Positions 1 through 8,170 of a stretch of DNA of 36,415 bases are shown piece after piece (position 1 is the first letter of the stretch; each line of letters begins with the position of its first letter). Made by a program: the position numbers and the translations under genes. The notes under the pieces are model-generated. The model did not search any database and was not told where the DNA came from. It saw only the letters and a list, made by a program, of their open reading frames with translations. The stretch comes from Clostridium sp. 1001270J_160509_D11 (GTDB lineage: Bacteria > Bacillota > Clostridia > Peptostreptococcales > Peptostreptococcaceae), in contig NZ_JADPET010000009.1 of the NCBI RefSeq assembly GCF_015667935.1, positions 1 to 36,415 of the forward strand, read 5' to 3'.

Positions 1-82
1 TTTATATAAAGTTGAATTTAGATATAATCATTTTGTTTTAGATATATTTTTTCGCTTATTTAACTTGAAGTTATAAGTAAAT

Positions 83-141
83 AAAAAAATAATAGATATA
101 AAGCATGATTTATTTTCCTCGCTTTATACCTATTATTTTTT
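83..141 (-). terminator. Rho-independent terminator after the MATE gene
   Basis: Long inverted repeat: an A-rich arm ending in TATAAAGC at 83-104 is mirrored by GCTTTATA and a T-run at 121-141. The MATE stop is at 178, so on the minus strand this hairpin ends that transcript. The A-run and T-run flank both sides, so it could also work for a gene arriving from the left. Nothing else recognisable lies in bases 1-177. Confidence 0.7.
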
Positions 142-177
142 AATTATTCTACTGTTTTCCATAATGTTTAATAATAT

Positions 178-1545
178 TTAATTTACATCTATTACTTCTT
201 TTTTATTAAAATATTTCTTATAGATATTTCTTTTATAAGATGTATAATATAGAACAAACATTAAGACTATACTGACAGAGTAACTACTATAAATAACTTT
301 CATATCGTGGAAGTATTGTAATAAAACAAAGCACCATATTACTCTAAAAATACAATGAGCAAATAACGATATGAGCATTGGTTCAAATGTTTTTTCTATC
401 CCTCTTAAACTTCCAATATAGATTTGATTCATAGCATATAAAACATATGAAGGAAATACAATCCTTATACTTTCAAGCCCAACTTTTATAACTGCTGCAT
501 CATTTGTGAACAATCTTAAAATATATGGTGCAAATATATTTAAAATAATTATAAAAATAAGAGAAGTATAAACGCTTATCTTCAGACTTATATTTATTCC
601 TTCCTTTACTCTTTCATATTCCTTTGCCCCAAAGTTCTGTCCAACAAATCCAGTTACAGCTAGCCCAAGTGAGAAAAGTGGAAAATATAAAAATCCTTCC
701 ACCTTCGCAAAGATAGTCATACCAGCCATAGCCTCTGCACCAAACGAATTTATACTAGATTGAATAATTAAAGATGAAATGCTCATAAAAATTGCCTGTA
801 ATCCTGCTGGTAGTCCAACTAAAAATATATCTTTTGTATATCCTCTATAAATTTTGATTTGTTTTAAACTAAGTTTACAATTATCATCCAAAGACATTAT
901 CTTATACATAACTAAAAGTGTAGCTAATATTTGCGAAATTAATGTTGCTATTGCTGCCCCTTTTACACCCCAGCCAAAATAAACTATAAATAAAATATCT
1001 AATATTAAATTTAATATGCATGAAAATATTAAGAAATATAGCGGGTCTTTTGTATTGCCGAGAGCTCTTAGTATTGCTGTTCCGATATTATATAAAAGTT
1101 GAAATGTTATTCCTAAGAAACATATTTTTAGATAGTCTATAGCCAAAGAATATACACCTTTAGGTGTTTGAAGTATATTAATAATAGGTTTCATAAATAT
1201 AAGACTTCCTATTGTAAATACTATTCCCAATAATACGCTTACTGCAAGTAATGTTGATATACTTTTTTTAAGTTTGTCATATTCATTAGCCCCAAATTGA
1301 TTCGCGATAACTGCACTTACACCTGTTGATAGCCCTATAAAAAAGTTAACTATAACTGATATTAATAGACCTGTGGAGCCTATAGCTGCTAGTGCATCTG
1401 TACCTATATATCTACCTATGATTGCTGTGTCTGCGATATTATAGAATTGTTGTAAGATTTGAGATAATAAAATAGGAATAGTAAACATAAATAATTGTTT
1501 AGAAGTATCACCATAAGTCATATCAACTTGGCACTTTGCTTGCAT
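178..1545 (-). CDS. MATE family multidrug/cation antiporter
   Basis: Inner-membrane efflux pump of the MATE family, exporting drugs or other organic cations in exchange for Na+ or H+. The 455-residue product matches the family length. It shows the usual twelve hydrophobic segments in two related halves (about 18-205 and 240-440). The N-terminal motif (TIPILLSQILQQFYNIADT, about 22-40) is typical of the first MatE repeat. The start is set by AAAGGAGG seven to eight bases before the ATG at 1545. It is probably monocistronic: a hairpin lies between it and the LysR remnant upstream, and another follows its stop. The adjacent LysR regulator may once have controlled it, but that gene is broken. The substrate cannot be told from sequence. 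Confidence 0.9.
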   Translation of the reverse strand: MQAKCQVDMTYGDTSKQLFMFTIPILLSQILQQFYNIADTAIIGRYIGTDALAAIGSTGLLISVIVNFFIGLSTGVSAVIANQFGANEYDKLKKSISTLLAVSVLLGIVFTIGSLIFMKPIINILQTPKGVYSLAIDYLKICFLGITFQLLYNIGTAILRALGNTKDPLYFLIFSCILNLILDILFIVYFGWGVKGAAIATLISQILATLLVMYKIMSLDDNCKLSLKQIKIYRGYTKDIFLVGLPAGLQAIFMSISSLIIQSSINSFGAEAMAGMTIFAKVEGFLYFPLFSLGLAVTGFVGQNFGAKEYERVKEGINISLKISVYTSLIFIIILNIFAPYILRLFTNDAAVIKVGLESIRIVFPSYVLYAMNQIYIGSLRGIEKTFEPMLISLFAHCIFRVIWCFVLLQYFHDMKVIYSSYSVSIVLMFVLYYTSYKRNIYKKYFNKKEVIDVN

Positions 1546-1646
1546 ATATAAAACCTCCTTTATATTTAATGTTATTCTAGATAAAGAATATCATTACAAC
1601 ATAATAAGAAGTATTATCAAAAATTTATATCCATGATATAACAAAA

Positions 1647-1687
1647 GGCATATAACCTAATAACAAAGTGTTATTAAGTCATATGCC
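1647..1687 (-). terminator. Terminator at the 3' end of the LysR remnant
   Basis: Near-perfect inverted repeat with arms at 1647-1665 and 1669-1687 and a loop of about three bases. On the minus strand it is followed by TTTTGT. It overlaps the TGA that would end the intact LysR frame (1679-1681). It separates the LysR remnant from the MATE gene. Confidence 0.7.
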
Positions 1688-2299
1688 ATCATCTATAATA
1701 TTCATTACATATTTAATAAACTCTTCTCCATATTTATTTAACTCCTGGCTTTTGCATTTTATATATCCAAAATCAAGATAATTCTCATATCCTTTAATAG
1801 GAATCATTTTTATTTAATTATCTTTATATTCCCCTCTAAACCAGCAACTGCCTATATTACATAGTTCTGAAAACTTTAGAAGTTTTACCATAGCGTGATC
1901 ACTATTTGTTATAATATCCTCCACTCCACCCTTTATATACTTAAATTTTATATTCTCATCTTTTTTGTCATTATAAAATTGTGAAAATAGTTCTGACATC
2001 TTGCTACTTGGATTTGTTGCTATCGAAAATAAAGATTCTCCTTTATTTTGTTTTGAATGGTCTATTAATTCAGCATTTTTTAATATATTTTTTGCATATG
2101 CATAGATTCTTTCTCCATCTTTTGAAAGAATTACACCCCTTGGTGTTCTTTCAAAAAGCTCCATTCCTAAATATCCTTCTAATGATTTTATTGTTTTGCT
2201 GACATGAGGTTGGGTTGTATATAGAACTTCTGCTGCTTTACTTAAACTACCCTGTTCTGCACTAATTACAAAATACTGTAATTGATTTATATTAATCAT
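1679..2299 (-). pseudogene. LysR family transcriptional regulator, decayed (internal deletion and in-frame stop)
   Basis: The N-terminal winged-helix domain of a LysR regulator is intact (residues about 1-60, including QLQYFV, GSLSKAAEVL, TQPHVSKTIKSLE). It is followed by a linker and the beginning of the effector domain. The open frame then jumps from the early effector region (about GGVEDII) to a late-effector stretch resembling TNSDHxM...LC, and stops at TAA (1814-1816) after about 161 residues. Reading on in the same frame gives 44 more residues that look like a LysR C-terminus (FGYIKCKSQELNKYGEEFI), ending at TGA 1679-1681. Family members are about 290-300 residues. Even with the stop ignored, only about 206 remain, so roughly 80-90 effector residues are missing. 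The ATG at 2299 is preferred over an upstream TTG. It sits downstream of the tfoX-like gene on the same strand. The DNA-binding domain could still be made, so a truncated repressor is possible. Confidence 0.75.
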
Positions 2300-2330
2300 C
2301 TTCAAGTTGCCCCTTTTTTACTCCCCAAAA

Positions 2331-2588
2331 TTACTTCTTATATTTATTATAAAATTCCTTCAGCTCATCCTTTCTAATTTGAGGCAATTCAGATTTTTTG
2401 ATTCCCAATATAGCCCCTTCTAAAGCCATCAATCTGTGAATACATGCTGATTTATCTATAGACTGAATTTTTAACCATGCTTTTTCAACACCATAATCTT
2501 TTAAATCTTCATATGTATTTATACCAACTTCATTTAATTGACTTTCTATAACCTTGCCTATATTGGGTAGCTTTGAAAGTTCTCCCAT
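2331..2588 (-). CDS. TfoX/Sxy C-terminal domain protein
   Basis: 85-residue protein made only of the TfoX C-terminal domain, a helix-hairpin-helix-like fold. The N-terminal part reads as a hairpin motif (LPNIGKVIESQLNEVGI) followed by TYEDLKDYGVEKAW. The C-terminal half (CIHRLMALEGAILGI) matches the conserved RLxALEGA-type stretch of the family. In gamma-proteobacteria full-length TfoX/Sxy governs competence. Stand-alone C-terminal domains are common in Firmicutes and have no established role. It starts 12 bases after the stop of the zinc-ribbon gene and ends about 30 bases before the LysR remnant, so the three are probably co-transcribed. AGGAGGGGATAAG just upstream serves as ribosome site. 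Confidence 0.8.
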   Translation of the reverse strand: MGELSKLPNIGKVIESQLNEVGINTYEDLKDYGVEKAWLKIQSIDKSACIHRLMALEGAILGIKKSELPQIRKDELKEFYNKYKK

Positions 2589-2600
2589 CTTATCCCCTCC

Positions 2601-3401
2601 TTAAAATAATTTTTCTTCTGTTATTTCATATTTAACAGGTTCATATAACTTTAAAACTTCCCAATAAGAATTTTCATCCCTTACATTTGCTAGAAACTCA
2701 TCAAATTTATCTGATGTATAATTAAAATGTAAATTATATAACTTATCGATAAGATCTTTAGAGTTATAATAAACTTGTATATATATTCGTTCTAAATTCA
2801 ATTCTCCACTAACATTTCTTGTTACAAACTGACGTATTAAAGTACAACAACTCAAATCTCTATATACTAAATCATTTGGTCTTATCGTATATATTATTTG
2901 ATCTTCATAACAATTAAATTTTTTGTTTAAAAATTCTTCAAATGAGTCAATTAAAATATCTAGCTTTATATTTTTTTCATCAAATCCATTTTTAGTTAAA
3001 ATATCATTTAAAATTTGTTTTGCTTGACTAGTTCTGTTTATAGTTGTAATACTTTCTTCTTTATTAGTAGATTTTCTATTTATATTATATCCTTCAAAAA
3101 TAACTTTATATTCAAGGAAATAAGACATTATAGCATTCCAAAATATATAGAAAACTACAGCCAAGAAAAATACTATTCCAATCCTAATTTTCAAATCTAT
3201 TTCCATAAAATTTAGGAAATAATAAATCAAATAAAAAATCATAAAAAATGATAAAGCATTAATTATTTTTACTATACCTTTTGATTCAACCTCGTATACT
3301 GTACCGCATGATTCACATTTGATACGTACACATTCACTCCCCAATGTTTTAAGTCTAGTTAATAAATCAATCTTACAATTACATTTACTACAAGATTTCA
3401 T
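2601..3401 (-). CDS. Zinc-ribbon membrane protein of unknown function
   Basis: 266 residues when started at the ATG at 3401, which has a very strong AAGGGGGG site seven bases upstream. A longer in-frame reading to 3536 would run through the arg terminator and is rejected. The N-terminus carries two CxxC knuckles (Cys4/Cys7 and Cys29/Cys32) about 21 residues apart. This resembles the small clostridial CxxC-about20-CxxC proteins and probably binds Zn. Two hydrophobic segments follow (about 44-64 and 72-94), then a charged 170-residue C-terminal region with no motif I recognise (contains YWEVLKLYEPVKYEI near the end). Expected topology is both ends in the cytoplasm with a membrane hairpin between. 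It is first in a likely operon with the tfoX-like gene and the LysR remnant. Its function is unknown. Confidence 0.7.
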   Translation of the reverse strand: MKSCSKCNCKIDLLTRLKTLGSECVRIKCESCGTVYEVESKGIVKIINALSFFMIFYLIYYFLNFMEIDLKIRIGIVFFLAVVFYIFWNAIMSYFLEYKVIFEGYNINRKSTNKEESITTINRTSQAKQILNDILTKNGFDEKNIKLDILIDSFEEFLNKKFNCYEDQIIYTIRPNDLVYRDLSCCTLIRQFVTRNVSGELNLERIYIQVYYNSKDLIDKLYNLHFNYTSDKFDEFLANVRDENSYWEVLKLYEPVKYEITEEKLF

Positions 3402-3443
3402 ATAAATCCCCCCTTGTTGACTTAAAATTATAACTTTAACTTC

Positions 3444-3452
3444 ATTATAGCA
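3444..3452 (-). promoter_or_regulatory. Extended -10 promoter for the zinc-ribbon gene
   Basis: On the minus strand TGCTATAAT (3452-3444) is a perfect -10 hexamer with the TGn extension. No good -35 is present, as is usual for extended -10 promoters. Transcription would start near 3437, leaving a leader of about 35 bases before the strong ribosome site. It lies just downstream of the arg operon terminator. Confidence 0.5.
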
Positions 3453-3500
3453 TTGAAAATGTTTTCTAGCTGTAAATTTGAACATTTTATAAATATACAA

Positions 3501-3540
3501 AAAGATGTCCCTAATAAATTCAATTATTAAAGACATCTTC
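3501..3540 (-). terminator. Terminator of the argCJBD operon
   Basis: Inverted repeat AAGATGTC...GACATCTT with an inner TAATAA/TTATTA extension (3502-3539). On the minus strand it is followed by TTTTTGT. It lies about 30 bases after the argD stop at 3569. Confidence 0.8.
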
Positions 3541-3568
3541 CTTTATTTTTAAAATATTTTTTAATCTA

Positions 3569-4759
3569 TTATAAACATTGTTTTAATATTTCTAGCCCTT
3601 TATTTATTTCATCCATTGTTATTACAAGTGGAGGTAGTAATCTTACTACATGTTCTCCTGCTGTTAATATCAATAATCCCTTTTGTGCAGCTATTTTTTC
3701 TACTTCTGATGCACTTTGTTTGATTTCAATTCCTATCATTAGCCCTCTACCTCTAACTTCTACAATTTTATCTAATCCCCATGATTTTATTGTATCCATT
3801 ATATAATTTCCTTTTTTAGCTACATCATCTAAAAATTCTGGTTTAGCTAATTCATCTAAAACAACATTTGCAGCAGACATGGCTAATGCATTTCCACCAA
3901 ATGTCGTTCCATGGTCACCTGGAGCTAGAACATTTGATAATTTTTCGTTTGATAATATTGCTCCAACAGGAATACCACCTGCTAATCCTTTTGCCATTGT
4001 AATTAAGTCTGGTTTTATGTCGAATTCTTGGAATCCAAATAATTTGCCTGTTCTACCCATTCCAGCCTGAACCTCATCACATATTACAACTATATCTTTT
4101 TCTTGGCAAAGTTTCACAGCTTCTTCTATAAATTCTTTTTCTATTGGGTATACTCCACCTTCTCCTTGAACAGCCTCAAAAATAAATGCACATATTGTAT
4201 CATCTTTTAATGCCTCTTTAAATGCCTCTATATCATTTTTTTCTACGTATTTATAACCAGTTGGTAATGGATAAAAATATTTATGATAAGCATCTTTACC
4301 AGTTGCCATCAATGATGCCATAGTTCTACCATGGAAAGATTTATTCAAACTAAGTATAGTGCCTCTGTCGCCTTCATATTTTATATCACTATATTTTCTA
4401 GCTATCTTCATAGCACCTTCGTTAGCCTCTGTTCCCGAATTACAGAAAAATACCTTATCATATCCGCTAAGTTTAACTAATTTTTCTCCAGCTTCTACAT
4501 TTGGTTGATTAAAAAATATATTAGAGCTGTGTAATAATTTTGCAGCTTGGTACTGAATTGCCTCTACCAATCCTTTATGACCATATCCTAAAGAAGAAAC
4601 TCCTATCCCACTCGTAAAATCTACATATTCTTTTCCATCTATATCTGTTACTGTTGCACCTTGCCCCTTATCTATTACAACTGGAATTTGAGCATATGTC
4701 TGCATAAAATTTTTATCCCATTTTTCTTGTATATTTTTCACATTTTGTGTTAATTCCAT
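3569..4759 (-). CDS. argD: Acetylornithine aminotransferase
   Basis: Class III PLP aminotransferase that converts N-acetylglutamate semialdehyde and glutamate to N2-acetylornithine and 2-oxoglutarate, step four of arginine synthesis, in the cytoplasm. 396 residues, the normal length. Visible landmarks are the phosphate-binding FFCNSGTEANEGA (about 104-116), the CDEVQAGMGRTG stretch with Asp228 holding the PLP ring nitrogen, and the Schiff-base lysine Lys257 in ITMAKGLAGG. GAGGGG precedes the ATG. It is the last gene of argC-argJ-argB-argD and is followed by the operon terminator. ArgD often also serves as succinyl-diaminopimelate aminotransferase; that is possible here but not shown. Confidence 0.93.
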   Translation of the reverse strand: MELTQNVKNIQEKWDKNFMQTYAQIPVVIDKGQGATVTDIDGKEYVDFTSGIGVSSLGYGHKGLVEAIQYQAAKLLHSSNIFFNQPNVEAGEKLVKLSGYDKVFFCNSGTEANEGAMKIARKYSDIKYEGDRGTILSLNKSFHGRTMASLMATGKDAYHKYFYPLPTGYKYVEKNDIEAFKEALKDDTICAFIFEAVQGEGGVYPIEKEFIEEAVKLCQEKDIVVICDEVQAGMGRTGKLFGFQEFDIKPDLITMAKGLAGGIPVGAILSNEKLSNVLAPGDHGTTFGGNALAMSAANVVLDELAKPEFLDDVAKKGNYIMDTIKSWGLDKIVEVRGRGLMIGIEIKQSASEVEKIAAQKGLLILTAGEHVVRLLPPLVITMDEINKGLEILKQCL

Positions 4760-4845
4760 TTAAAATTCCCCTCTTTCAATATATTATTTATTATCTAATA
4801 TAATTCTTTTGCATCTTTAATCCAGAATTTCAAAACTAATATTTC

Positions 4846-5694
4846 TTAATCAATTAAAGTCCCCACACCTGCATCAGTAAATAGTTCAGTTATTATTGAA
4901 TGTCTTACTCTTCCATCTAAAATATGAACTTTTTTGACCCCTTGATTTAAAGCCTCTATACAACTATTTACCTTTGGAATCATACCACCCGTTATAACCC
5001 CATTTTCAAATAATATCGGTAAATCTTCTTTATATACATGAGATATTAAACTTTCATCCATTGATGGCTCTTCTAATAATCCTGGGACATCTGTTAAAAG
5101 TATATATTTTTCTGCTTTTAGAGCACCCGCTATTGCAGAACCTGCTATATCTCCATTAATATTATATATATTTCCTTCTCTATCAGCCCCAACTGTAGCT
5201 ACCATAGAAATATACCCTGCATCTAGATTATCTTTTATTATTTGTGGGTTTACTTCAACGATTTTGCCCACATATCCTAAATCTTCTTTTGTAGGTTCAC
5301 AAATTAACATATTTCCATCTATTCCACAAAGGCCAACGGCTTTTCCCCCTCGTTCATTTATTTTTAGAACTAATTCCTTGTTGACCTTTCCTGCAAGAAC
5401 CATTTCGACTACTTCCATTGTGTCTTCATCTGTATATCTTAAACCATTTATAAATTCACTTTGAATTTTTAATCTATCTAACATCTTAGTTATTTCTGGT
5501 CCACCGCCATGTACAACAACTATATTAATACCAACATAACTCATAAGAATTATATCTTCCATGACTGATTCTTTTAGTCTTTCATTTTTCATGGCATTGC
5601 CACCATATTTTATTACCATAGTTTTTCCGCTATGCTTTTCTATATATGGAAGCATTTCTATCAACATTTTTGCTTTATCATCGTTAAATCCCAT
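4846..5694 (-). CDS. argB: Acetylglutamate kinase
   Basis: Amino-acid kinase that phosphorylates N-acetyl-L-glutamate with ATP, the second step and usual control point of arginine synthesis. 282 residues. The nucleotide-binding VIKYGGNAM (27-35) and the acetylglutamate-binding VVHGGGPEITKML (60-72) are intact. GGMIPKV in the C-terminal half is the conserved lysine-bearing segment of the active site. It starts with an N-terminal helix (about 1-20, MLIEMLPYIEK), the extension linked to hexamer formation and arginine feedback inhibition in this family. Its ATG lies 40 bases after the argJ stop, with a GGGGGAT ribosome site. An 86-base gap precedes argD. Confidence 0.93.
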   Translation of the reverse strand: MGFNDDKAKMLIEMLPYIEKHSGKTMVIKYGGNAMKNERLKESVMEDIILMSYVGINIVVVHGGGPEITKMLDRLKIQSEFINGLRYTDEDTMEVVEMVLAGKVNKELVLKINERGGKAVGLCGIDGNMLICEPTKEDLGYVGKIVEVNPQIIKDNLDAGYISMVATVGADREGNIYNINGDIAGSAIAGALKAEKYILLTDVPGLLEEPSMDESLISHVYKEDLPILFENGVITGGMIPKVNSCIEALNQGVKKVHILDGRVRHSIITELFTDAGVGTLID

Positions 5695-5734
5695 AATTAT
5701 TTATCCCCCATTTCAACCTTATATTTTTTAAATA

Positions 5735-6952
5735 TTAACTTCTATAACTACCATTAATTCTAACATACTCATATGTTAAATCGCATCCCCATGCATTTGC
5801 CATTTTATCTCCCATCTGAAGATCTACTATAATAGTTATTTCATCATCTTCTAATATACTTCTGGCTTTCTTTTCACTAAATTGAAGTGGTGTTCCATCT
5901 TTACAGACCTCGACATAGCCTTTTTTACTCTCAAAAATTATATCTATTTTATTTGGGTCAAATTCAGCACCCTCACATCCTATAGCACATAAAATTCTAC
6001 CCCAATTTGCATCAGAGCCGAATACTGCTGCCTTCACCATTGTTGATGTTATAACAGCTTTTGATAATCTAGCAGCTATTTCTTCTGTCAAAGCACCTTC
6101 TACAACACATTCGATTAGCTTAGTAGCACCTTCTCCATCTCTTGCTACTAATTTTGCAAGTTCTGTGCATATATAGACTAAGGCTTGTAAAAATGTATCA
6201 TAATTTCTATCTTTTTCGATAATTTTATCATTACATGCTTTTCCATTAGCCAAAACTATAGCCATATCATTTGTACTTGTTTGGCCATCAACACTAATTC
6301 TATTAAAACTTTTATTAGTTGCATATCTTAGAGCATCTTGTAATAGATTTTGTTCTATGTCTATGTCTGATGTTATAAATGCGAGAATAGTTCCCATATT
6401 GGGGTGTATCATTCCAGAACCTTTTGCCATTCCTCCCACAACAACTTTTTTTCCATCTATATCAATTGATACCGTTATTTCTTTTTTAATCATATCAGTA
6501 GTCATAATACCTTCTCTCGCCGCCATATGTCCCCTTTTACTAAGCTGGCTAGCAAGTTTTTCTATATTATCTTCTATCAAATCTATTTTTAATGGTTCAC
6601 CTATAACTCCTGTTGATGCAACCAAAACATCTTCTGGATTTAAATTTAATACTTCTGCTGTTGACTGTGCCATTCTAAAAGCATGTTCTAATCCTTCTTT
6701 GCCATTGAATGTATTTGCATTTGCACTATTGATTATTATCGCTTGTGCATTGCCATCTTGGATGTGTTTACTTGTAACATAGATTGGATTAGCTTTAATT
6801 TTATTTTGAGTAAATACCGCGGCTGCATTGCACATAGTATCCGAATATATAAGTGCGATATCCTTTTTTTCTACATTTCTTCTAAGACCTACATGCATTC
6901 CTGATGCAGTAAATCCCTTTGCAGCTGTCACACCACCTTTAATAATTTCCAT
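5735..6952 (-). CDS. argJ: Glutamate N-acetyltransferase / amino-acid acetyltransferase (ornithine acetyltransferase)
   Basis: Transfers the acetyl group of acetylornithine to glutamate, recycling acetylglutamate. Many members also use acetyl-CoA, which would start the pathway; no argA is present in the window. 405 residues from the ATG at 6952; a TTG one codon earlier is also in frame. ArgJ is made as a precursor that cuts itself before a threonine in a PNMATML-type motif. Here the motif reads PNMGTIL, so Thr188 is kept but the residue before it is Gly187 rather than Ala. Other conserved pieces are GGMAKGSGMI before the site, INSANANTFNG (about 75-85) and the C-terminal ending. GGGGG precedes the start. 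It follows argC by 17 bases. Confidence 0.93.
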   Translation of the reverse strand: MEIIKGGVTAAKGFTASGMHVGLRRNVEKKDIALIYSDTMCNAAAVFTQNKIKANPIYVTSKHIQDGNAQAIIINSANANTFNGKEGLEHAFRMAQSTAEVLNLNPEDVLVASTGVIGEPLKIDLIEDNIEKLASQLSKRGHMAAREGIMTTDMIKKEITVSIDIDGKKVVVGGMAKGSGMIHPNMGTILAFITSDIDIEQNLLQDALRYATNKSFNRISVDGQTSTNDMAIVLANGKACNDKIIEKDRNYDTFLQALVYICTELAKLVARDGEGATKLIECVVEGALTEEIAARLSKAVITSTMVKAAVFGSDANWGRILCAIGCEGAEFDPNKIDIIFESKKGYVEVCKDGTPLQFSEKKARSILEDDEITIIVDLQMGDKMANAWGCDLTYEYVRINGSYRS

Positions 6953-6969
6953 CAAATTTATCGCCCCCT

Positions 6970-8004
6970 TTAAAATGCTGTTGCCATTGTGCTTAACCCT
7001 TCACATTCATCAAAACCAAGCATTAAGTTCATATTTTGTATTGCTTGCCCTGCTGAACCTTTAACCATGTTGTCTATAGCAGAACATATGATTATCTTTG
7101 ATTTATTTTCGTGAATTGATATAGCACATTTATTTGATAATCTGACGTGTTTTACTGTTGCAACTTGACCAAGTGGTAAAATGTCTACAAATGGTTTATC
7201 ACTATAGAATTTTTCTAGTTCATTTTGTATCGTATCTATTGTAACGCCTTCAGCTTTATCACAATAAATTGTAGATAATATTCCTCGATTCATGGGTGAT
7301 AAAATTGGTGTAAATATTATTTCTACTGGTTCACCTGCTGCATCACTTAAGTTTTGTTCAATTTCTGGAGTATGTCTGTGATTTCCTATTTTATAAGGAA
7401 CCATATTTTCGTTTATTTCAGGATAATGGCTAAGTAGTGTAAGCCCTCTGCCCGCACCTGTCACTCCTGATTTTGAGTCAGCTATTATATTTTCTTTCTT
7501 GATTAATTTTGCTTTTAATAATGGCATCAAAGGTAGTGATATACTTGTTACATAACATCCTGGATTAGCTATTACTTGTGCATTTTTTATTTCGTCTTTA
7601 TAATGTTCACAAAGACCATAAACAGCTTGCTCATGTAAATTTTTATCTATAAATGATACGTTGTACCATTTATTAAAAAGTTTCTCATCTTTTAATCTAA
7701 AATCTGCACCCAAATCAACAACTTTTTTCCCCTCTTTAACTACTTGCAGTACAAATTTTTCACTAACCCCATGTGGTAAAGCTGTAAATATAAAATCACA
7801 TTCTTTTATTACATCTTCATTTTTTATACATTTCATATCATTTGTTATACCTACACTTGGATAAACTTCTGTAATACTTTTATCTACAAAGGAATTTGAT
7901 CCTATTGCAGTTAATTCTACTTGTGGGTGAGAATTTAATAATCTTATTAATTCTACACCAACATAACCTGTAGCCCCTATTATACCTACTTTGACTTTGC
8001 TCAT
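6970..8004 (-). CDS. argC: N-acetyl-gamma-glutamyl-phosphate reductase
   Basis: NADPH-dependent reductase producing N-acetylglutamate semialdehyde, step three of arginine synthesis. 344 residues. The Rossmann motif GIIGATGYVGVEL is at 8-19, and the catalytic cysteine is Cys150 in ANPGCYVTS. HRHTPEIEQ (about 209-217) is the conserved His-containing segment. It is the first gene of the arg operon. An AAGGGGATTGGA ribosome region precedes the ATG, and the T-box leader ends about 30 bases upstream, so it is the direct target of that control. Confidence 0.95.
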   Translation of the reverse strand: MSKVKVGIIGATGYVGVELIRLLNSHPQVELTAIGSNSFVDKSITEVYPSVGITNDMKCIKNEDVIKECDFIFTALPHGVSEKFVLQVVKEGKKVVDLGADFRLKDEKLFNKWYNVSFIDKNLHEQAVYGLCEHYKDEIKNAQVIANPGCYVTSISLPLMPLLKAKLIKKENIIADSKSGVTGAGRGLTLLSHYPEINENMVPYKIGNHRHTPEIEQNLSDAAGEPVEIIFTPILSPMNRGILSTIYCDKAEGVTIDTIQNELEKFYSDKPFVDILPLGQVATVKHVRLSNKCAISIHENKSKIIICSAIDNMVKGSAGQAIQNMNLMLGFDECEGLSTMATAF

Positions 8005-8043
8005 ATTCTTTCCAATCCCCTTTTATTAATTTTTATCAAAAAA

Positions 8044-8068
8044 GCCCCTTGAAATAAATTCAAGAGGC
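8044..8068 (-). terminator. T-box terminator 2 (proximal to argC)
   Basis: Hairpin GCCTCTTGAA / TTCAAGGGGC on the minus strand, with one G-U pair, followed by TTTTTTG. It competes with the second T-box antiterminator. Confidence 0.85.
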
Positions 8069-8144
8069 GAAATTCCGCGGTACCACTCTTATTAATAAAA
8101 TTTCTTAACTCAAGTAATACGTATAAATTCTGTATATTAAAAAA

Positions 8145-8170
8145 GTCTCTCGGCTAAAAAACCAAGAGAC
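8145..8170 (-). terminator. T-box terminator 1 (distal)
   Basis: Hairpin GTCTCTTGG / CCGAGAGAC on the minus strand, with one G-U pair, followed by TTTTTT at about 8144-8139. It competes with the first T-box antiterminator. Confidence 0.85.

Noticed and set aside
3402-3536. Longer N-terminus for the zinc-ribbon protein
   Set aside because: It would begin inside the arg operon terminator and lacks a ribosome site; the ATG at 3401 has an excellent one.
6357-6782. 141-codon plus-strand ORF opposite argJ
   Set aside because: Shadow frame of a conserved gene, no ribosome site, biased composition.
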